Program-made: the position numbers and the translations under genes
Part shown: in pieces, positions 39,699-51,694 of the stretch
How positions within the stretch are numbered: position 1 is the stretch's first letter
Layout: every line of letters begins with the position of its first letter
Source of the DNA: Linyphia triangularis
Lineage: Eukaryota; Arthropoda; Arachnida; Araneae; Linyphiidae
Length of the DNA: 64,000 bases
Assembly (NCBI GenBank): GCA_963978545.1
Contig: OZ021721.1
Coordinates: forward strand, 37,683,348-37,747,347
Reading direction: 5' to 3'
The notes under the pieces: generated by a model
Database searches by the model: none
The model's input: only the letters and a program-made list of their open reading frames with translations
Told to the model about the DNA's origin: nothing

Positions 39699-40027
39699 TC
39701 AATTATATAACAATCAATTATTATATAACAATCAATTGATATAAAATAATTTTGGCTTTTGCTTAACAGAGCAAATGATAATTGCCAATTAAATATATAA
39801 TTTTATAAATCCTCTGTATCTCGAATTTTGAATAGTGTAAGTTACAAAAAATGATGCCCAAAGACCACCCTTTTTCAAAAACGGAAGATGCAGACAGAGA
39901 AAATGTCCATGGCCTCCCAAGAAGTAGGTGAGAATAGGTTGGGGGGACGGGGGAGTCTTGAAATGTCTGGAATGTCACTTTTCACAATCGCAGTGTCGCA
40001 ACATGTTCCCCAATCAAGAAAAGAGTA

Positions 40028-41943
40028 CAGTACATAATGACTCGGACAATAAGAAAGGGGTGGATTGATGATCAGGGTGTGACCACCAGAGTTCAGCTTC
40101 TAGATTTAGGTCATGACTCTGAGCGTAGAAATTCATTTTGTTTCGCTGGCTTTCTTAGGTGTGGCTGTTTTGTGACAGCGTGTGTTTTCTTAAACAGTGT
40201 GCAAATCTATTTCAAAGGCATTTAGTATGGCAGGAATAAAAAGAAAATTAAATTTTCTATCCATTGAAGAAAAGATGAAAATCCTAAAATTCTTGGATGG
40301 AAATCCGTTAATGAAAAAACCCGAAATTACAGTTTGGTGTACCAGCTAGTACTCTCTCTCTACAATCATTAAAAATCAAGAAATTCTGGAGCAAAATTTT
40401 CTCGGCAGTAAGAACGCGGAAAAAAGTAGAAAATGTACTTTTCTGGATATGGACAAATGCGTCAAGAAATGGGTAGAGACCAAGGAATACCTATCAGTGG
40501 ACAGATGTTGCAAAGAAAGACTTTTCACAAGAACTTGGCCATGGAGAACATTTCAAAGGCAGCAACGGATGGCTAGAAAGCTTTAAAAACAGGCATACCA
40601 TTGTTTTTCACAAACTTTGCGGTGAAAGCGCATCTGTTCCGGAAAGCATCTGTGAAGAATGGATCGAAAACATCCCTGCAATTGTGAAAAGATACAAACC
40701 CAAGGTTATTTTCAATGCAGACGAAACAGGACTTTTTTATCAATGTTAACCTGACAAAACTGCCATGTTTAAGGATGAACAGTGCAGAGGCAGGAAGCAA
40801 AGCAAAGTTCCTTTTTCTGTGCTCTTGGCTGCCAATGAAAATGGATCTGAAAAACTTCCTCCTCTCATGATCGGATGCTCGGAAAAACCTAGGTGCTTCA
40901 CTATAGTTAAGTCTTTCCCTTTCAAGTACAAAGCCAACAGGAAAGCTTAAATGACAAGTGAAATCTTCGTGGATTGGCTAAAATCCTTGGACAAATCTAT
41001 GTGAGTGAAAAAGAGGAAAATTATTCTTTTCATAGATAACTGCAGTGCACATAATAGCCTGCCTGCTTTAACAAATGTCAATGTAAAGTTCCTTCCTGCA
41101 AACTCAAAGATGCAACCTATGGACCAAGGAATAATTAGAAGCTTCAAAGTTAACTACAGAGGACAATTGGTCCGCAAGCTTGTAGATGCTATTGATGAAG
41201 GAAGTACTCTGCCAAAGATCAAATTTGCTGAATTCCATGAGGATGACGGACTACACGTGGAGAAATGTAACTCAGATTATTGTCCAAAATTGTTTTCAAA
41301 AAGCTAGATTTAAGAATGGATTTAAAGAGGAGAAAGAGATCGATGAAGGAGATAGTGAAAGCACCGAAAAAAAGCCAGAAAAAGATGTTGATGCCACAAC
41401 TGATGTGTTAGATATAAATTCACAAGAGTGGAGTACCATAAAATCAGGATTAAATTTCAATATTTCTTTTGAAGAATTTTTGCAAGTAAATGATCATCTG
41501 GCAACAAGCGGCATCTTGACAGATGCAGAGATCATCGATAATGTGAGAGGCATTTCAGAAGATGAAGAAGCTGAAGAGCATATGAATGCATCTAAAGTGA
41601 CTACAAAAGAATCAGAGAAGGCCATACAATTGTTGACAACTTTCTTGAATCTCAGGAAAATATTGGCCATGAAGAATTTGCAGCTCTTGTTAACATTAGA
41701 AAGATAATAGAATAAAAAAAAGTTAGACGTCAAAATTCATTGAAAGACTATTTTTAAGGTTAAAGGTACGTAATGGATGTATGTATAATTGATCGTAAGA
41801 AAAAAAAATCTGTATATTTTACAACAAAAGCAATTTAAATGTTTTGTTTTATTGAAGGCATTTAAAACCTCTATAACTCAAAACCTCCTTATTTCGAATT
41901 TTTTCCCCTTTCCCGCGAGATTCAAGATAGACAGGTTCGACTG
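40028..41943 (+). mobile_element. Tigger/pogo DNA transposon (left end uncertain)
   Basis: The right end, read in inverse complement from 41,943, is CAGTCGAACCTGTCTATCTT, a typical Tigger terminal repeat, followed outside by TA. On the left a cagt preceded by ta occurs at 40,028, but the similarity does not go further, so that end is provisional. The element carries the transposase relic at 40,227-41,758 and lies in sense orientation in the 14.1-kb SERAC1 intron. Confidence 0.65.
40227..41758 (+). pseudogene. Tigger/pogo transposase relic
   Basis: Reading from the ATG at 40,227 gives AGIKRKLNFLSIEEKMKILK, the CENP-B-like N-terminal helix-turn-helix. Then come broken frames with FNADETGLFY (first catalytic Asp near 40,720), LPPLMIGCSEKPRCF, ILFIDNCSAHN (second Asp near 41,035) and MQPMDQGIIRSFK (third Asp near 41,122). 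The acidic C-terminal tail ends RRQNSLKDYF, as in jerky/Tigger proteins. Several stops and at least three frameshifts show it is dead. All three catalytic acids are still in place. Confidence 0.9.
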
Positions 41944-43406
41944 TATTCTTCGAATAGCAATATATGTTGTTTTATCAGATATTTTCTGGCATAAGAGCTG
42001 TAAGAGGGCTATTTTGCACAAGAACATCAATAAATCAAAGTCTGGACTATTGATATTAGTTCATCTATCAAGGAGGGAACATCTTCCAGGAGGTCATTCA
42101 GGAGAAAAAATGTACTTCATATGCATTTTAAGTAGAACAAACCCTGGTTAACTTTTACAAAGTAACTCAATAATCGACACAAAGATAACAGTTACAATTG
42201 CTAAAGTGTCTACTCAATTTGAAAACAGACTACATTGCCCTACATTTAGCTCGACCTTAATATTTTGAAAAGAAGTTAAGAAAATATGGAACTCTCTTTA
42301 AACTGTTAAGGATAAATATCATGTTATAGTTTAAGAAAGTAATTTTATTTTGCATTTGAAAATTGCTTTTTTATCGTAAAAGGTGCGGGTTCACATTCAG
42401 GATTATATTCTAAATGTTCGTCAAGGTTTGTTCCAGTAACAGTAGATAAGATTGCCTTATCTTCATGTTACAAGACTATTTCTAATAACTAAAACAATTC
42501 TGTAACTCTGATGTTTATACCTATAACAGGGCATTATACAATGATTTGAGTTTATTTTTTATAAGAATTACATTTCTTATTTTAATCTATTCATCTATTG
42601 ATGGTATTGAATTAAGAGTTACTTTGATAATTTCATATAAAACTAGATATATGTGTGTAGGACAAATCTCTAATTCTAGTAATTCGGACAAAATTTATAT
42701 ATTCAAACATTTTTGCAAAACAGAAGCAAACATCTAAACAAAAATAATTTTTTAAGAGGAAGTGAAAGATCTACCGTAATCTGTGATTTTAAGGCATAAT
42801 CTAACGATTCTCATGACTTTAATTTTCGATAGCGATTTTTTGCATTATGCAATCTAAAATGTGTTTTACAACTTTACTATTTTATATTTGGGTTTTACTC
42901 ATTCAGTTTTTTTTACAAAAAAAAAATTAAAAAATAACTAAAATTGGCTGGATTTTTTAAAAAAATGACGAGAAAAATTAACAAAATTCTTTAATATATA
43001 AACTTGAAATACTATTATTTATCTTTTGAAACAAAAAATATCTCAAAAACTTTATTTGGAACCAAGAAATCACAGTATTAGTCAAGAGAGATATTTCTTT
43101 GATTAGCAATTTTTTTTCAGGAGAATCGCATTCTGGGCAAAGGCGCCATCTGCCTTTTCCCCTTTCATTGGGAAAATCGACGACTTAATTATAGACCAAC
43201 TCTCTATCCCTCCAGTCAGACCGCTTAATAGACCTCCTGCTGTTATAGGATGGGTCGGTTTTCGGTCTGGCATGCCCGAGGAATCCCTCCAAACACTGTC
43301 CTTGCTCAAAGCACAGTTTCCACCAGCTATATACTCTGTGGTTTTTAACGATCTCAACTAAGGAGTTTTTTGGACCAGTTGTTCAGTATTTTGAAGCTAC
43401 TTACCT
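41944..43406. other. Intron sequence, no feature recognised
   Basis: Part of the 14.1-kb SERAC1 intron. The GC-richer stretch near 43,120-43,360 (gcaaaggcgccatctgcc onward) has a higher GC content than its surroundings and may be an old element end, but nothing is certain. Confidence 0.4.
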
Positions 43407-43419
43407 CACAACGTTTCAA

Positions 43420-43597
43420 GCCGACCAAACGGTATAGTGGTTAGCGTGCTAGCTTCTAGACCGCGAGGTTGTGGGTTCGAGTCCCATGTTAGGCATGGGT
43501 GTTTGTAAATGTATGTTGGCTTGTCTAATGACAAATGTTTCGGCGCATTATAGCCCTCGTGTTGCTGACGGCGCCAGATAATCTGAAAACAACCAAC
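43420..43597 (+). repeat. tRNA-derived SINE with 13-bp target duplication
   Basis: The element carries an A box (ggtatagtggttagcg) near its start, a B box (gggttcgagtccc) at 43,474-43,486, then a body with ccctcgtgttgctgacgg and a tail ending in aaccaac. It is flanked by identical 13-bp copies of cacaacgtttcaa at 43,407-43,419 and 43,598-43,610, the signature of LINE-mediated insertion. It lies in the 14.1-kb SERAC1 intron, in sense orientation. Perfect duplications suggest a fairly recent insertion. Confidence 0.88.
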
Positions 43598-44279
43598 CAC
43601 AACGTTTCAAATCTAATTCCAGTGTTTGGTACTGAAATCGACACTTTATTTGTTCCTGAATGTTTTTTTCAAAACCTATTTAAAATTCTACTTAAGGTGA
43701 TGTTTTCCTGCACGTACATTTTAAAGTTACAAAGGAAGGGGAGAGAGGTCAAGTATTTTCCATCACTTTATTTGAAGATTAAAAAATTATAACAAGACAC
43801 ATATGTCATATTTTTGATAGCCTGCCAAACTTTTTTTAATCATTTTGAATAAAAAATAATGGCAAAAGTAGCACTTTTTCGGGAGAAGTGCGGGAAAGTA
43901 ACTTTTTCGCACTAGTGTGAAAATGTATTTTCTTGCACGCCTCGTGCTCAAATATCATAGAATCTTGGTATTGAAATTACATATTTTCAGAAGAAATTCA
44001 TTGACTCAAGTTGCCAACAAATTGTCCTAAATTTGTTAGCTAAAAAAATTCAACGTTTTACCTCCTTTACCCCCGGAATTGTGACTAGATATTATTTTTA
44101 TGTGAAAAAAAAATATTGACACCTTTAACTAAGCAACCTAATCTAAAATACAGGGATTACACAATTAAAGTTCAACTTTTAAAAGGCTGCAAAAAAAAAA
44201 ACTACTGGTCATAAAAATCTGAAATTCACTTGTATATTAAGGTGCAGTGAAAAACTTTCTCAATTTTTCAAATTAACAC

Positions 44280-45070
44280 ACTCACCGCAATCCAATCGAG
44301 CTGAAACTTGGTAGGTAGATTCGATGTTGATGACAATGCATTCTATCAAATTTTGGAAGCTGTCAATGTCACTAAAAGGTCGCTTTTACACACGCTTCTA
44401 TATTCGGAATACTAATAAGCCAACTTGCTGTCATCCAATCACACTGAAATTTGACAGATAGATTCATTGTCAATAAAGTTGCATTAAGTCAAGTTTTTAG
44501 ATATCACTTTCACTAAAAGGCCTTTTTATACACTCTTCAATTGGTGGTTAGGATTACTAATAAGACCCCTTCCCTTCATCCAATCAAACTGAAGTTTAAC
44601 AGATAGATTCGTTGTCTATAAGGTTGCATTACATAAAGTTTTGGGGGCTGTCACTGTCACTAAAAGACCGCCTTAACACACGATTCAATTGGTGCTTGGG
44701 ATTACTAATACACCTACTTCCATCATCCAATCAAACTGAAACTTGGCTGGTACACTCGTCAATGACAGTGCTTTCTATAAATTTTTGAACTGTCACAAAA
44801 AAGTCTCTATTACACATGTTTCTATTACTTTACATCAGACTTATCAGCTTTTTCTCACATTCTTTTATCTTCTTAATGATGCTTGTAATTTCAACATGTT
44901 CAATTTAGCAATATTTAATGACTGAAACCTTCCCCTATTAAGATTGACCAGGCAAAATCTTTGGAGGGCTAATAAACCCACTTTCTGTCATCCAATCGAG
45001 CTGAATCTTAGCAAATTAACTTGTTGTGGATGACAATGTATTCAATAATCTTTGGAATAAAAAATGAAGT
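44280..45070. repeat. 146-bp tandem repeat, four to five units
   Basis: Units begin near catccaatcaaactgaaac at about 44,287, 44,432, 44,577, 44,724 and (after extra sequence) 44,989, a spacing of 145-147 bases. Each contains gatagattcgttg, ctgtcactgtcactaaaag and gggattactaata. A single related unit occurs at 1,203-1,350. No coding potential is visible. Confidence 0.85.
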
Positions 45071-45305
45071 TAGTTAATAGTTCGGAATGGATTGTTTGTG
45101 CTTAGTGGTCAAACATTATAAAAACTCGATCTGAGCTTTAAAAGTTGAAGTTGCAATGGCACATAAAAATTGCCAATACATTTCAAGAATTTATGTTAAA
45201 ACTTTGTTTTTATAGGTTATATTATTAAAATGAACTTAAATTATTGTAATTGAAGTTAAACTTTCAAAAAAAAAACACTCGTCAGAATCACCTAAAACTT
45301 TACAT

Positions 45306-45993
45306 CAGCTTTCACCACTAACATTTGAGGCGGGCCGTATGACTGATGTTGGAGCTTCTCGCGTGCCGGATACCTCAAAATATGTGTTTAATTATTATCT
45401 ATTTAACAATATATAGCATTTCTGAAAACTGGAAAAAATATAATTTTTTTTATCTTAATAAAATTGATATTTGATTATTTTTTTCAAATAGTTGAAAAAT
45501 AATAATATTCATTATTAGTAAATCAAAGTTTAAAAAAGAAGTGAATCTTTTGTTCCAACGTGACAATGCAACTTGACTTAATTTTTAATAAAAGCATTTA
45601 AACTGTACTTCCAGATCACTCTGTTTTAGTCAATATCAATTGTGAGACGATGGCGGTCAAAATCGTTCAGTTTATTTTATGATAGAGTCGAAGTCTTTTG
45701 GGGTATTTGGTCCAATAAATTTTAATAAATTGTCCAAATGAGAGTTAAGTTATTCCTGTGTTTATTCTTGATGAAAACTACTGTGCTGAAAGCTTTTTGA
45801 AATAATTTCTTCGGGCACATAGTGGAAAACTCTGTTCTACATAGTTAACATATATTATTTTGGATAAATTAAAATTATTTAAAAAAAGTCCATTCCCTGA
45901 AATTCTTTTAAATATCTTCTGTGGTGCGGCGAGCCGCAGAAAAATCTGTCGCTGGCCAAATCTGGCCCGCGGGCCGCTTATTGGCTAACGCTG
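45306..45993. mobile_element. hAT element, 688 bp, perfect 8-bp target duplication
   Basis: The left end CAGCTTTCACCACTAACATT and the right end (inverse complement CAGCGTTAGCCAATAAGCGG) are hAT-like, flanked by identical ctttacat copies (45,298-45,305 and 45,994-46,001). The left end aligns with the right end of the 27,906-28,765 element through GGGCCG, ATGAC and GATGTTGGA. It has no transposase. It lies in the SERAC1 14.1-kb intron. Confidence 0.87.
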
Positions 45994-46169
45994 CTTTACA
46001 TGAATATAAGCACAAATGTGAGAAGTGGTATTTCTTATTAAAAAAAAAAAATTGAAATTTATTTTTTTATGCCTGAATAAAATCCCCCTTTGAGTATATA
46101 CAGATGATATTTCACATCATTCTAACCAGTGGTTTTTGTACAGCTTTTTGAAAGTCAAACTTTAATTGT

Positions 46170-46171
<2 letters not shown>

Positions 46172-46228
<57 letters not shown>
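46172..46228. repeat. (AT)n microsatellite, 57 bp
   Basis: An uninterrupted AT run inside the 14.1-kb SERAC1 intron. Confidence 0.95.
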
Positions 46229-46229
<1 letters not shown>

Positions 46230-46655
46230 CCTCTGCTAAAATATATGAATCTAGAATTTGATTAATATTTTATGAAAGTTGAATTGATATCATTTGAGTC
46301 ATTTAGTGTGGAAACCAACTCGTTTTTACATTTCTAAAAGTCTGTGTTAATCTGGGATGTGATTAATATAAACTGAAATTTTTTTAGTATGATTATTGTA
46401 GCTTAGTGATAAAAGGATAAGGAAAATGATTTTTAAAATGCTGAACCGTCTTTTGGAAAAGTTGTGAAAATGAATAGTTTTGGTGTCGCTTTTTATGAAA
46501 TCAATGAACTTATACTTTTACATTTCAATTCAATTAGCCTTTTATTGGAAGACAGTAATAAACCAAAGCGCTAACAAATTTGCATATTACTAAGGAATTG
46601 GAAAATCAATTTTCAAAATATTTATTCCCTTTGTGAAGGTTCTGAAATCACAGTA

Positions 46656-47205
46656 CAGTAGAACCCCGGTTATGAGAAAAGCACTGGACCAGAGCGTTTT
46701 AGGTTAAACGAGAAAACAGGAATTGGATTACTGAGAAGCATAGGTGATATGGTGAATATGAAAACAGTTGGCTTCTGGGCTGCTTCTTCATGGGATGAAA
46801 TCCCAAATGAATCCTTAGTGAGTGCTTTGTGGCCGACAGTTAAATCGCTTGTTTTTGAAACAAGTGATTCTTTACAAACAGTGGAGGGAAATTCCGATGT
46901 CAATAATAAAGTGTTCTCCGATATGTTTAAGTTGCTTTCCAGGGATATTCCTGATGTTGAAGTCGAAGACTGGCTTAGTCCAAGAACAAGACTTTTCTGA
47001 TGAAGAAATAGTTGCAGCAATCAACAATGTCGAAGACCAGCCTGACAAAAAGAAGAAGTCCAGAATTTCACATACGGAAGCCACAAAAATCTTAGATGAA
47101 GCACTTCGCTATATTAAAGCACAAGATGATGCCACAATTTCAGATGTGTTATTGTTCAAAAGGTGGTGTGACAAGGCTGATTTTATGTGAATGAAAATCA
47201 AACAT
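46656..47205 (+). mobile_element. Internally deleted Tigger element
   Basis: The left end CAGTAGAACCCCGGTTATGA after TA is a Tigger terminal repeat. Within about 90 bases the sequence runs into C-terminal transposase coding: GFWAASSWDEIPNESLVSAL, then after a frameshift EQDFSDEEIVAAINNVEDQP and LDEALRYIKAQDDATI, ending at a stop near 47,190. Most of the transposase gene is deleted. The right terminal repeat was not found and may have been lost next to the element at 47,338. Confidence 0.82.
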
Positions 47206-47337
47206 GAAAAAAAATAACTGTCTATTTTATTATATAGTTCTAAAAAAAAAAAAAAAAATTATTTTTGCAACGCATTAGATGAAAAAAGTTGTTACATATC
47301 TTGATAAGAAAAACTGTTAGAAATTTTTTTAAAAGAA

Positions 47338-49385
47338 GATAATATCTTCCAATTGTGCATTGACCTCAAAGTTTGGAGAAAATACAAAAATAACTATTTT
47401 TCCTAAATTTTTTTAAATTTCTAAACATTATATATTTGAAAAGCAATAGCTTATAATGTGTAGTGAATGGGTGGTATTACACAGGAAAACACTCTTCTAT
47501 GCATTTTTAAAACATGTATTTTTGAATATTTTTAATCATTAATATATTTTTTTGTTAACAAAATTATTTTTCTTTAAAATGGATATTAACATTTATTTCT
47601 TACTTATTTTTGTTAAAATTGTTTTATTTACTTCAAGCATTCACTTCAAAGTTTTGAATAAATACAAAATATACCTTTTTTCGATCAACTTATGGAATTC
47701 ACCAATCACTAAATTATCGAGGTACATTAGTTTGTATTGTGAGGAATGAACTTGGTAAAAAAAATCAAATTAGTAATTATTCAATAATAATCGTTCACGC
47801 ATAACCTTTAAACATTGATAAAAACTGTGTTTTGGCGGGTATCAATCTGGGTGGCCTTTCTCGTGACGCCTTCTCTTCCTTTGAAGCTCATAAACTTACT
47901 TGCTTATTCATTGGATCATAGCATACATGGCTGTGATTGGGACTGCCATTAATACTGGCTGGAAATAATCTGACAGATCAAATTGCATGTTGGGAGACCA
48001 CTGCAGTAGGATATAGGCCTTCTATACTTCAATGAACTACCATTCAGATGCCTATTTAAACACTTAGATAGTACTACAACAGCACCAACATCTTTCAGTG
48101 GAACATAGATAAAAAGTTGAAGAACTGTGAAAAATTTTCCCTGACTGTTTTTTACATACTGAATGTTCAATTTCTCAAGGTGAGATGAAAGTAGTCAGCT
48201 CAGATCAGTTATATCTTCTTGATATTTTTGCAGCAATTAGATCAGGCCAATGACTTGGCAGCTCGCAAACCCAATCCCCTTTCACATTCCAGATGGCTAA
48301 CAGCAGAAACAGAGTACTTAGACTATATCTGAGTGAATATAAACCATCGGATGAACTCAAGCAAGTGGTATTCTTTATTTTAAATTGTTACATACCACAT
48401 TGATTTCGGATAAAAAAAAATATTTTTCTAAAGGACCTAAGGTCGTATATGAGGCAATTCGATTGTATCGATACCTCTCTGAATATGTACTGGAAGTGTT
48501 AAACTTGGTTATTGAATGAAATGCTTCCTTCCCTCACCCAAAAAATTTGATTTTTAATGAAAGGAGAGATGCAAGAAAACTGGGGCCTTGGGTTCTAAAA
48601 TCTCAAGAACTTTCTTAGAGAAATACATTCAGGCATTTCAAGGCAACCAAACTTAACCTTATTGCCACTGACTACGTGGAAATAATTAATTGGAATGCTT
48701 GTTAAGGAAACTTTTGGATTCCTCCTTTGTTATGGAAAATAACAAAAGAACATTTGTTTGTAAAGACTGGCACATCCAAGGTAGCACAGCTCTATTGGAA
48801 GAAACAGAGGAAGATTGGCTAATTCTGGTTGAGCATAGTTCCAAAATACATGATTTTTCAAAAAACAAATCAAAGCCACCACATAGTTTTGTTTCTCATA
48901 AATGCAATATCCCAAGTTTAAAACTCTGCATCAGTGTATCAAAACCTCTTCTATATTTTATCCAGAATTGGGCAAGATAGGCTAATATTGTAAGATCCAT
49001 AATGCCCGACTTTTCTGCAAAAGTTTCCTTCAAAATGCATCACTTTGATAGAAAGCTTGAGAAAAAAAGTGAACCAAATAAATGAAAGAACGTTTTTTAA
49101 AAAAAAAATAAAGACAAAATAATGAAATAACAGTAGTACCTAATTTACAGAAAAATCATTATTTTTAACAAAAAATTTTACTTTTGAGTATTTTTAATTA
49201 TTCATATATACTTTAAAAATGCATAGAATAGTTTTTCCTGTGTTATACCACCCTTTCACTACACTTTGCAAACTATTGCCTTTCAAATATATAACATTTA
49301 GAAATTAAAAAAAAATTTGGAAAAATAGTTATTTTTTGTATTTTCTCCAAACTTTAAGGTGAATGCGCTTTCGAATCACCCTCTG
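47338..49385. mobile_element. Long-TIR DNA transposon of unclear superfamily
   Basis: The segments 47,338-47,530 and 49,200-49,385 are inverse complements over nearly 190 bases, for example aaagtttggagaaaatac on the left and gtattttctccaaacttt on the right, plus aggaaaa and tctatgcatttttaaa blocks. The right end is likely cagagggtgattcg in inverse complement. Between the arms lies a decayed protein-coding region, annotated next. It is 2.05 kb. Confidence 0.8.
47900..48975 (+). pseudogene. Decayed transposon protein inside the long-TIR element
   Basis: Several frames join in one direction: NELPFRCLFKHLDSTTTAPT then SFSG (from 48,031), SSDQLYLLDIFAAIRSG (near 48,200), RKPNPLSHSRWLTA (48,270-48,320), and after a one-base shift NRVLRLYLSEYKPSDELKQV. 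Further scraps include VVYEAIRLYRYLSEYVLEVL and a C-terminal part near 48,720-48,975. I recall this ELPFRHLF / SRWLT.ANR.LRLY pattern from uncharacterised arthropod transposon proteins, but not its superfamily. Many stops and frameshifts show that it is dead. It is not a SERAC1 exon although a cag acceptor-like site precedes 48,234. Confidence 0.7.
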
Positions 49386-49949
49386 GAATATGTCAGGACA
49401 GCTTTAATTTTTTTTTTCTTTTCGTTTATCTATAGAGGAAATAATTAAAATGGTCCATGCTCCTTTCGGTTAATCAGGATTGGGATATTCCCTGAGTTAT
49501 TCCATTTTATTTCCTAAGTTAACCTACCAGAAGATGGAATTGCTTTAGTCTCCTGTCCAATAGCTTTCACGTCTCCATTACAGTTGTCTGAAATAGTTTC
49601 AGTGTTTATGTTGCAATAGATTTAAACGCTCATTCATTTTGGAAAAAAATAGTGTAGAATATACAGACACCCGAGCTGAAATATATAATTTATAATCTGT
49701 CTCATATCCCTTAGTACCAATCAGTAAACATACCAAATTTAATTTTTATCCATTACTAAAAATTGATAAGTCCCCTATATTTATTTATTATAAAAGGAGG
49801 GACTGTAATATATTATAGCTTTTGTTCAAATTTAGGATGTGATTATCGAATTCTGAAATTTTCATTAAAATTTGTTTAGTAATTTTAGTGTAGATTAGTA
49901 ATAAACTTTCACTTTCATACATATGAGGATTATAATTTGCACATTTTTC

Positions 49950-50496
49950 TAGCTGTGTGGCCCTGCATTATAGATACCCATCAATGTGTATAGATCCCAG
50001 CTTGTGACATTTCATACACCAGGCTTGCTTAAAGGTTCTATACAAACCCAGGCTTGCTACACTTACTATGAAGTTAGCTGCTACAAACCCCCATTGACCC
50101 CCCCCCCCCCCTCACCACCCAGAGAAAAATACAAATACAATAGCACTAAAATAAAAAATAACTTTCCCATAGCATAAAATCCAACAAGAAAGAAAAGATC
50201 CAAAAAGAAACAGCCAAGATAAGAATAAAAAATAGTAGCCAAGATTGTTTTGCTACCGTCATCTGTTGGAAGTTTTGGGAACTGATAGCCAAGAAAAAAG
50301 AATTTCCTGCAAAAAGCTTTAAAAATTAATAAAAAAAATAGTTCAAATTTTAACATTCTGACTGTGATAAGCAAAATTAGATGCAAAAATCTACTTGTGT
50401 TTAAAATTTCAAAGTTCTCTGCACATTGAAGTTATTTTCTACTGACTATCAGAAAGGCGGAACCACAAACACTCTTTGTTTTATTTGTATAGATTA
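49950..50496. repeat. Short relative of the 14,341 tandem-unit element
   Basis: It begins ctagctgtgtggccctgc, has direct repeats around caggcttgct, then one unit with aaaattagatgcaaaaatct and aaaatttcaaagttct, and ends tttgttttatttgtatagat. The order matches the start, single unit and end of the 14,341-21,315 element. A C-run and poly-A lie in the middle. Confidence 0.65.
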
Positions 50497-50558
50497 TGTC
50501 TTGCAGTTTTATCAAGTTATGAGTTAAATAATACTGTGTTGTAATTTCACTATACAGG

Positions 50559-51694
50559 CATGGTTCGTACGTTTTAAAAAAAACCTTGAAAAGTGCTTGA
50601 AAAAATATCTTTCATTTTCAAGTGCTTGAAAACCTTGAATTTTGTAAAAATACGTTTAAAGTGCTTGAATTTCATTTTATTTTCTAAAAATATAGCATCT
50701 TAAAAAATTTTGTTCGGCATAGTGAGCAAAATCTTTTGAATTAAGTTAAGCCAATCAACAACGAGGAAAACATCGCAGTTAAATATACAAAAATTTCGTC
50801 AATCCTCCTTCAATGAGTACAGCGCTGCTCATGCCCAACATCTGAAATATCCAATCAAGTCACGTGATCTCTTGTTTCGTTTTGTATCGTGTGTGCCAAA
50901 TTTTTGCACTCTGTTTAAAAATGGCTGGGATATGCATTTTCAATTTAAGCTGATTAGAAAAGCCAGAATATAATATTGAAGCCTATGTGTTAGATTTCTA
51001 CTTTGTGTTCCAAAAATGTCATGATGGGAGAAAGTGCTTTAAAAAACTATGTAAAGAGTAAAAAATTGATTTATTTTCTATAAGAAGTTCGAAGAGGATT
51101 GTTCCAACTATTTCTAATGATAAAAAATACCCTAAACACGGATATATTTTGTAACAATCAACGTCGTCAGCGCGATGGAGGTGCATGTAATTAGAAACGA
51201 AGTTTTAGATACTGAAATACTATGGACATTAAAAAATCATGGCTCTTATGAATTAAATGAAAACATTGATAAATTATGTAGTTGCATGTTAGCAGATAGC
51301 GTGATTGCATTTAAATTCTAAATTTTTATGTGGAGAAAAAAAATTGCATATTATACAGTATTTGTAATCAAGCCGATAGAGTAGATTGGAAAACAGTTTA
51401 ATCAATAAGACTTTTGTATTATTTGACGAAAGTCTCAATATGATGAAAAAAGGTTATCGGCATAATTACCGAGTGAGTACTCACTGCTTTAGTACTGTTT
51501 TTATGGGACATAGTAAACTGCTTCTGATACATTAGAAGGTTTTTCCCCCTATATACTCGATTTGAACAAGCACTAATTGCCAATAAAAAAAATTTGGATT
51601 TTTTTTTTTTAATGTATTTGTGTTGATAATGCCATCCTTGAAAAGTGCTTAAAAAGTCCTTGAATTTTTTTCTCCTTCAAGTGTACGAACCATG
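50559..51694. mobile_element. DNA element with CATGGTTCGTAC ends, 5-bp target duplication
   Basis: CATGGTTCGTAC at the left has its exact inverse complement at the right end, with acagg copies outside both ends (50,554-50,558 and 51,695-51,699). Subterminal copies of ccttgaaaagtgcttgaa occur near each end, some close repeats of one another. The interior has no recognisable gene. The superfamily is not settled. Confidence 0.75.

Noticed and set aside
46749..47020. Minus-strand 116-codon frame rich in Ser
   Set aside because: Shadow of the Tigger C-terminal coding on the plus strand.
48234..48362. Possible SERAC1 exon after a cag acceptor
   Set aside because: The frame stops early, and after a one-base shift it continues as a transposon protein pattern inside the long-TIR element. 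Exons D and E already join in phase without it.
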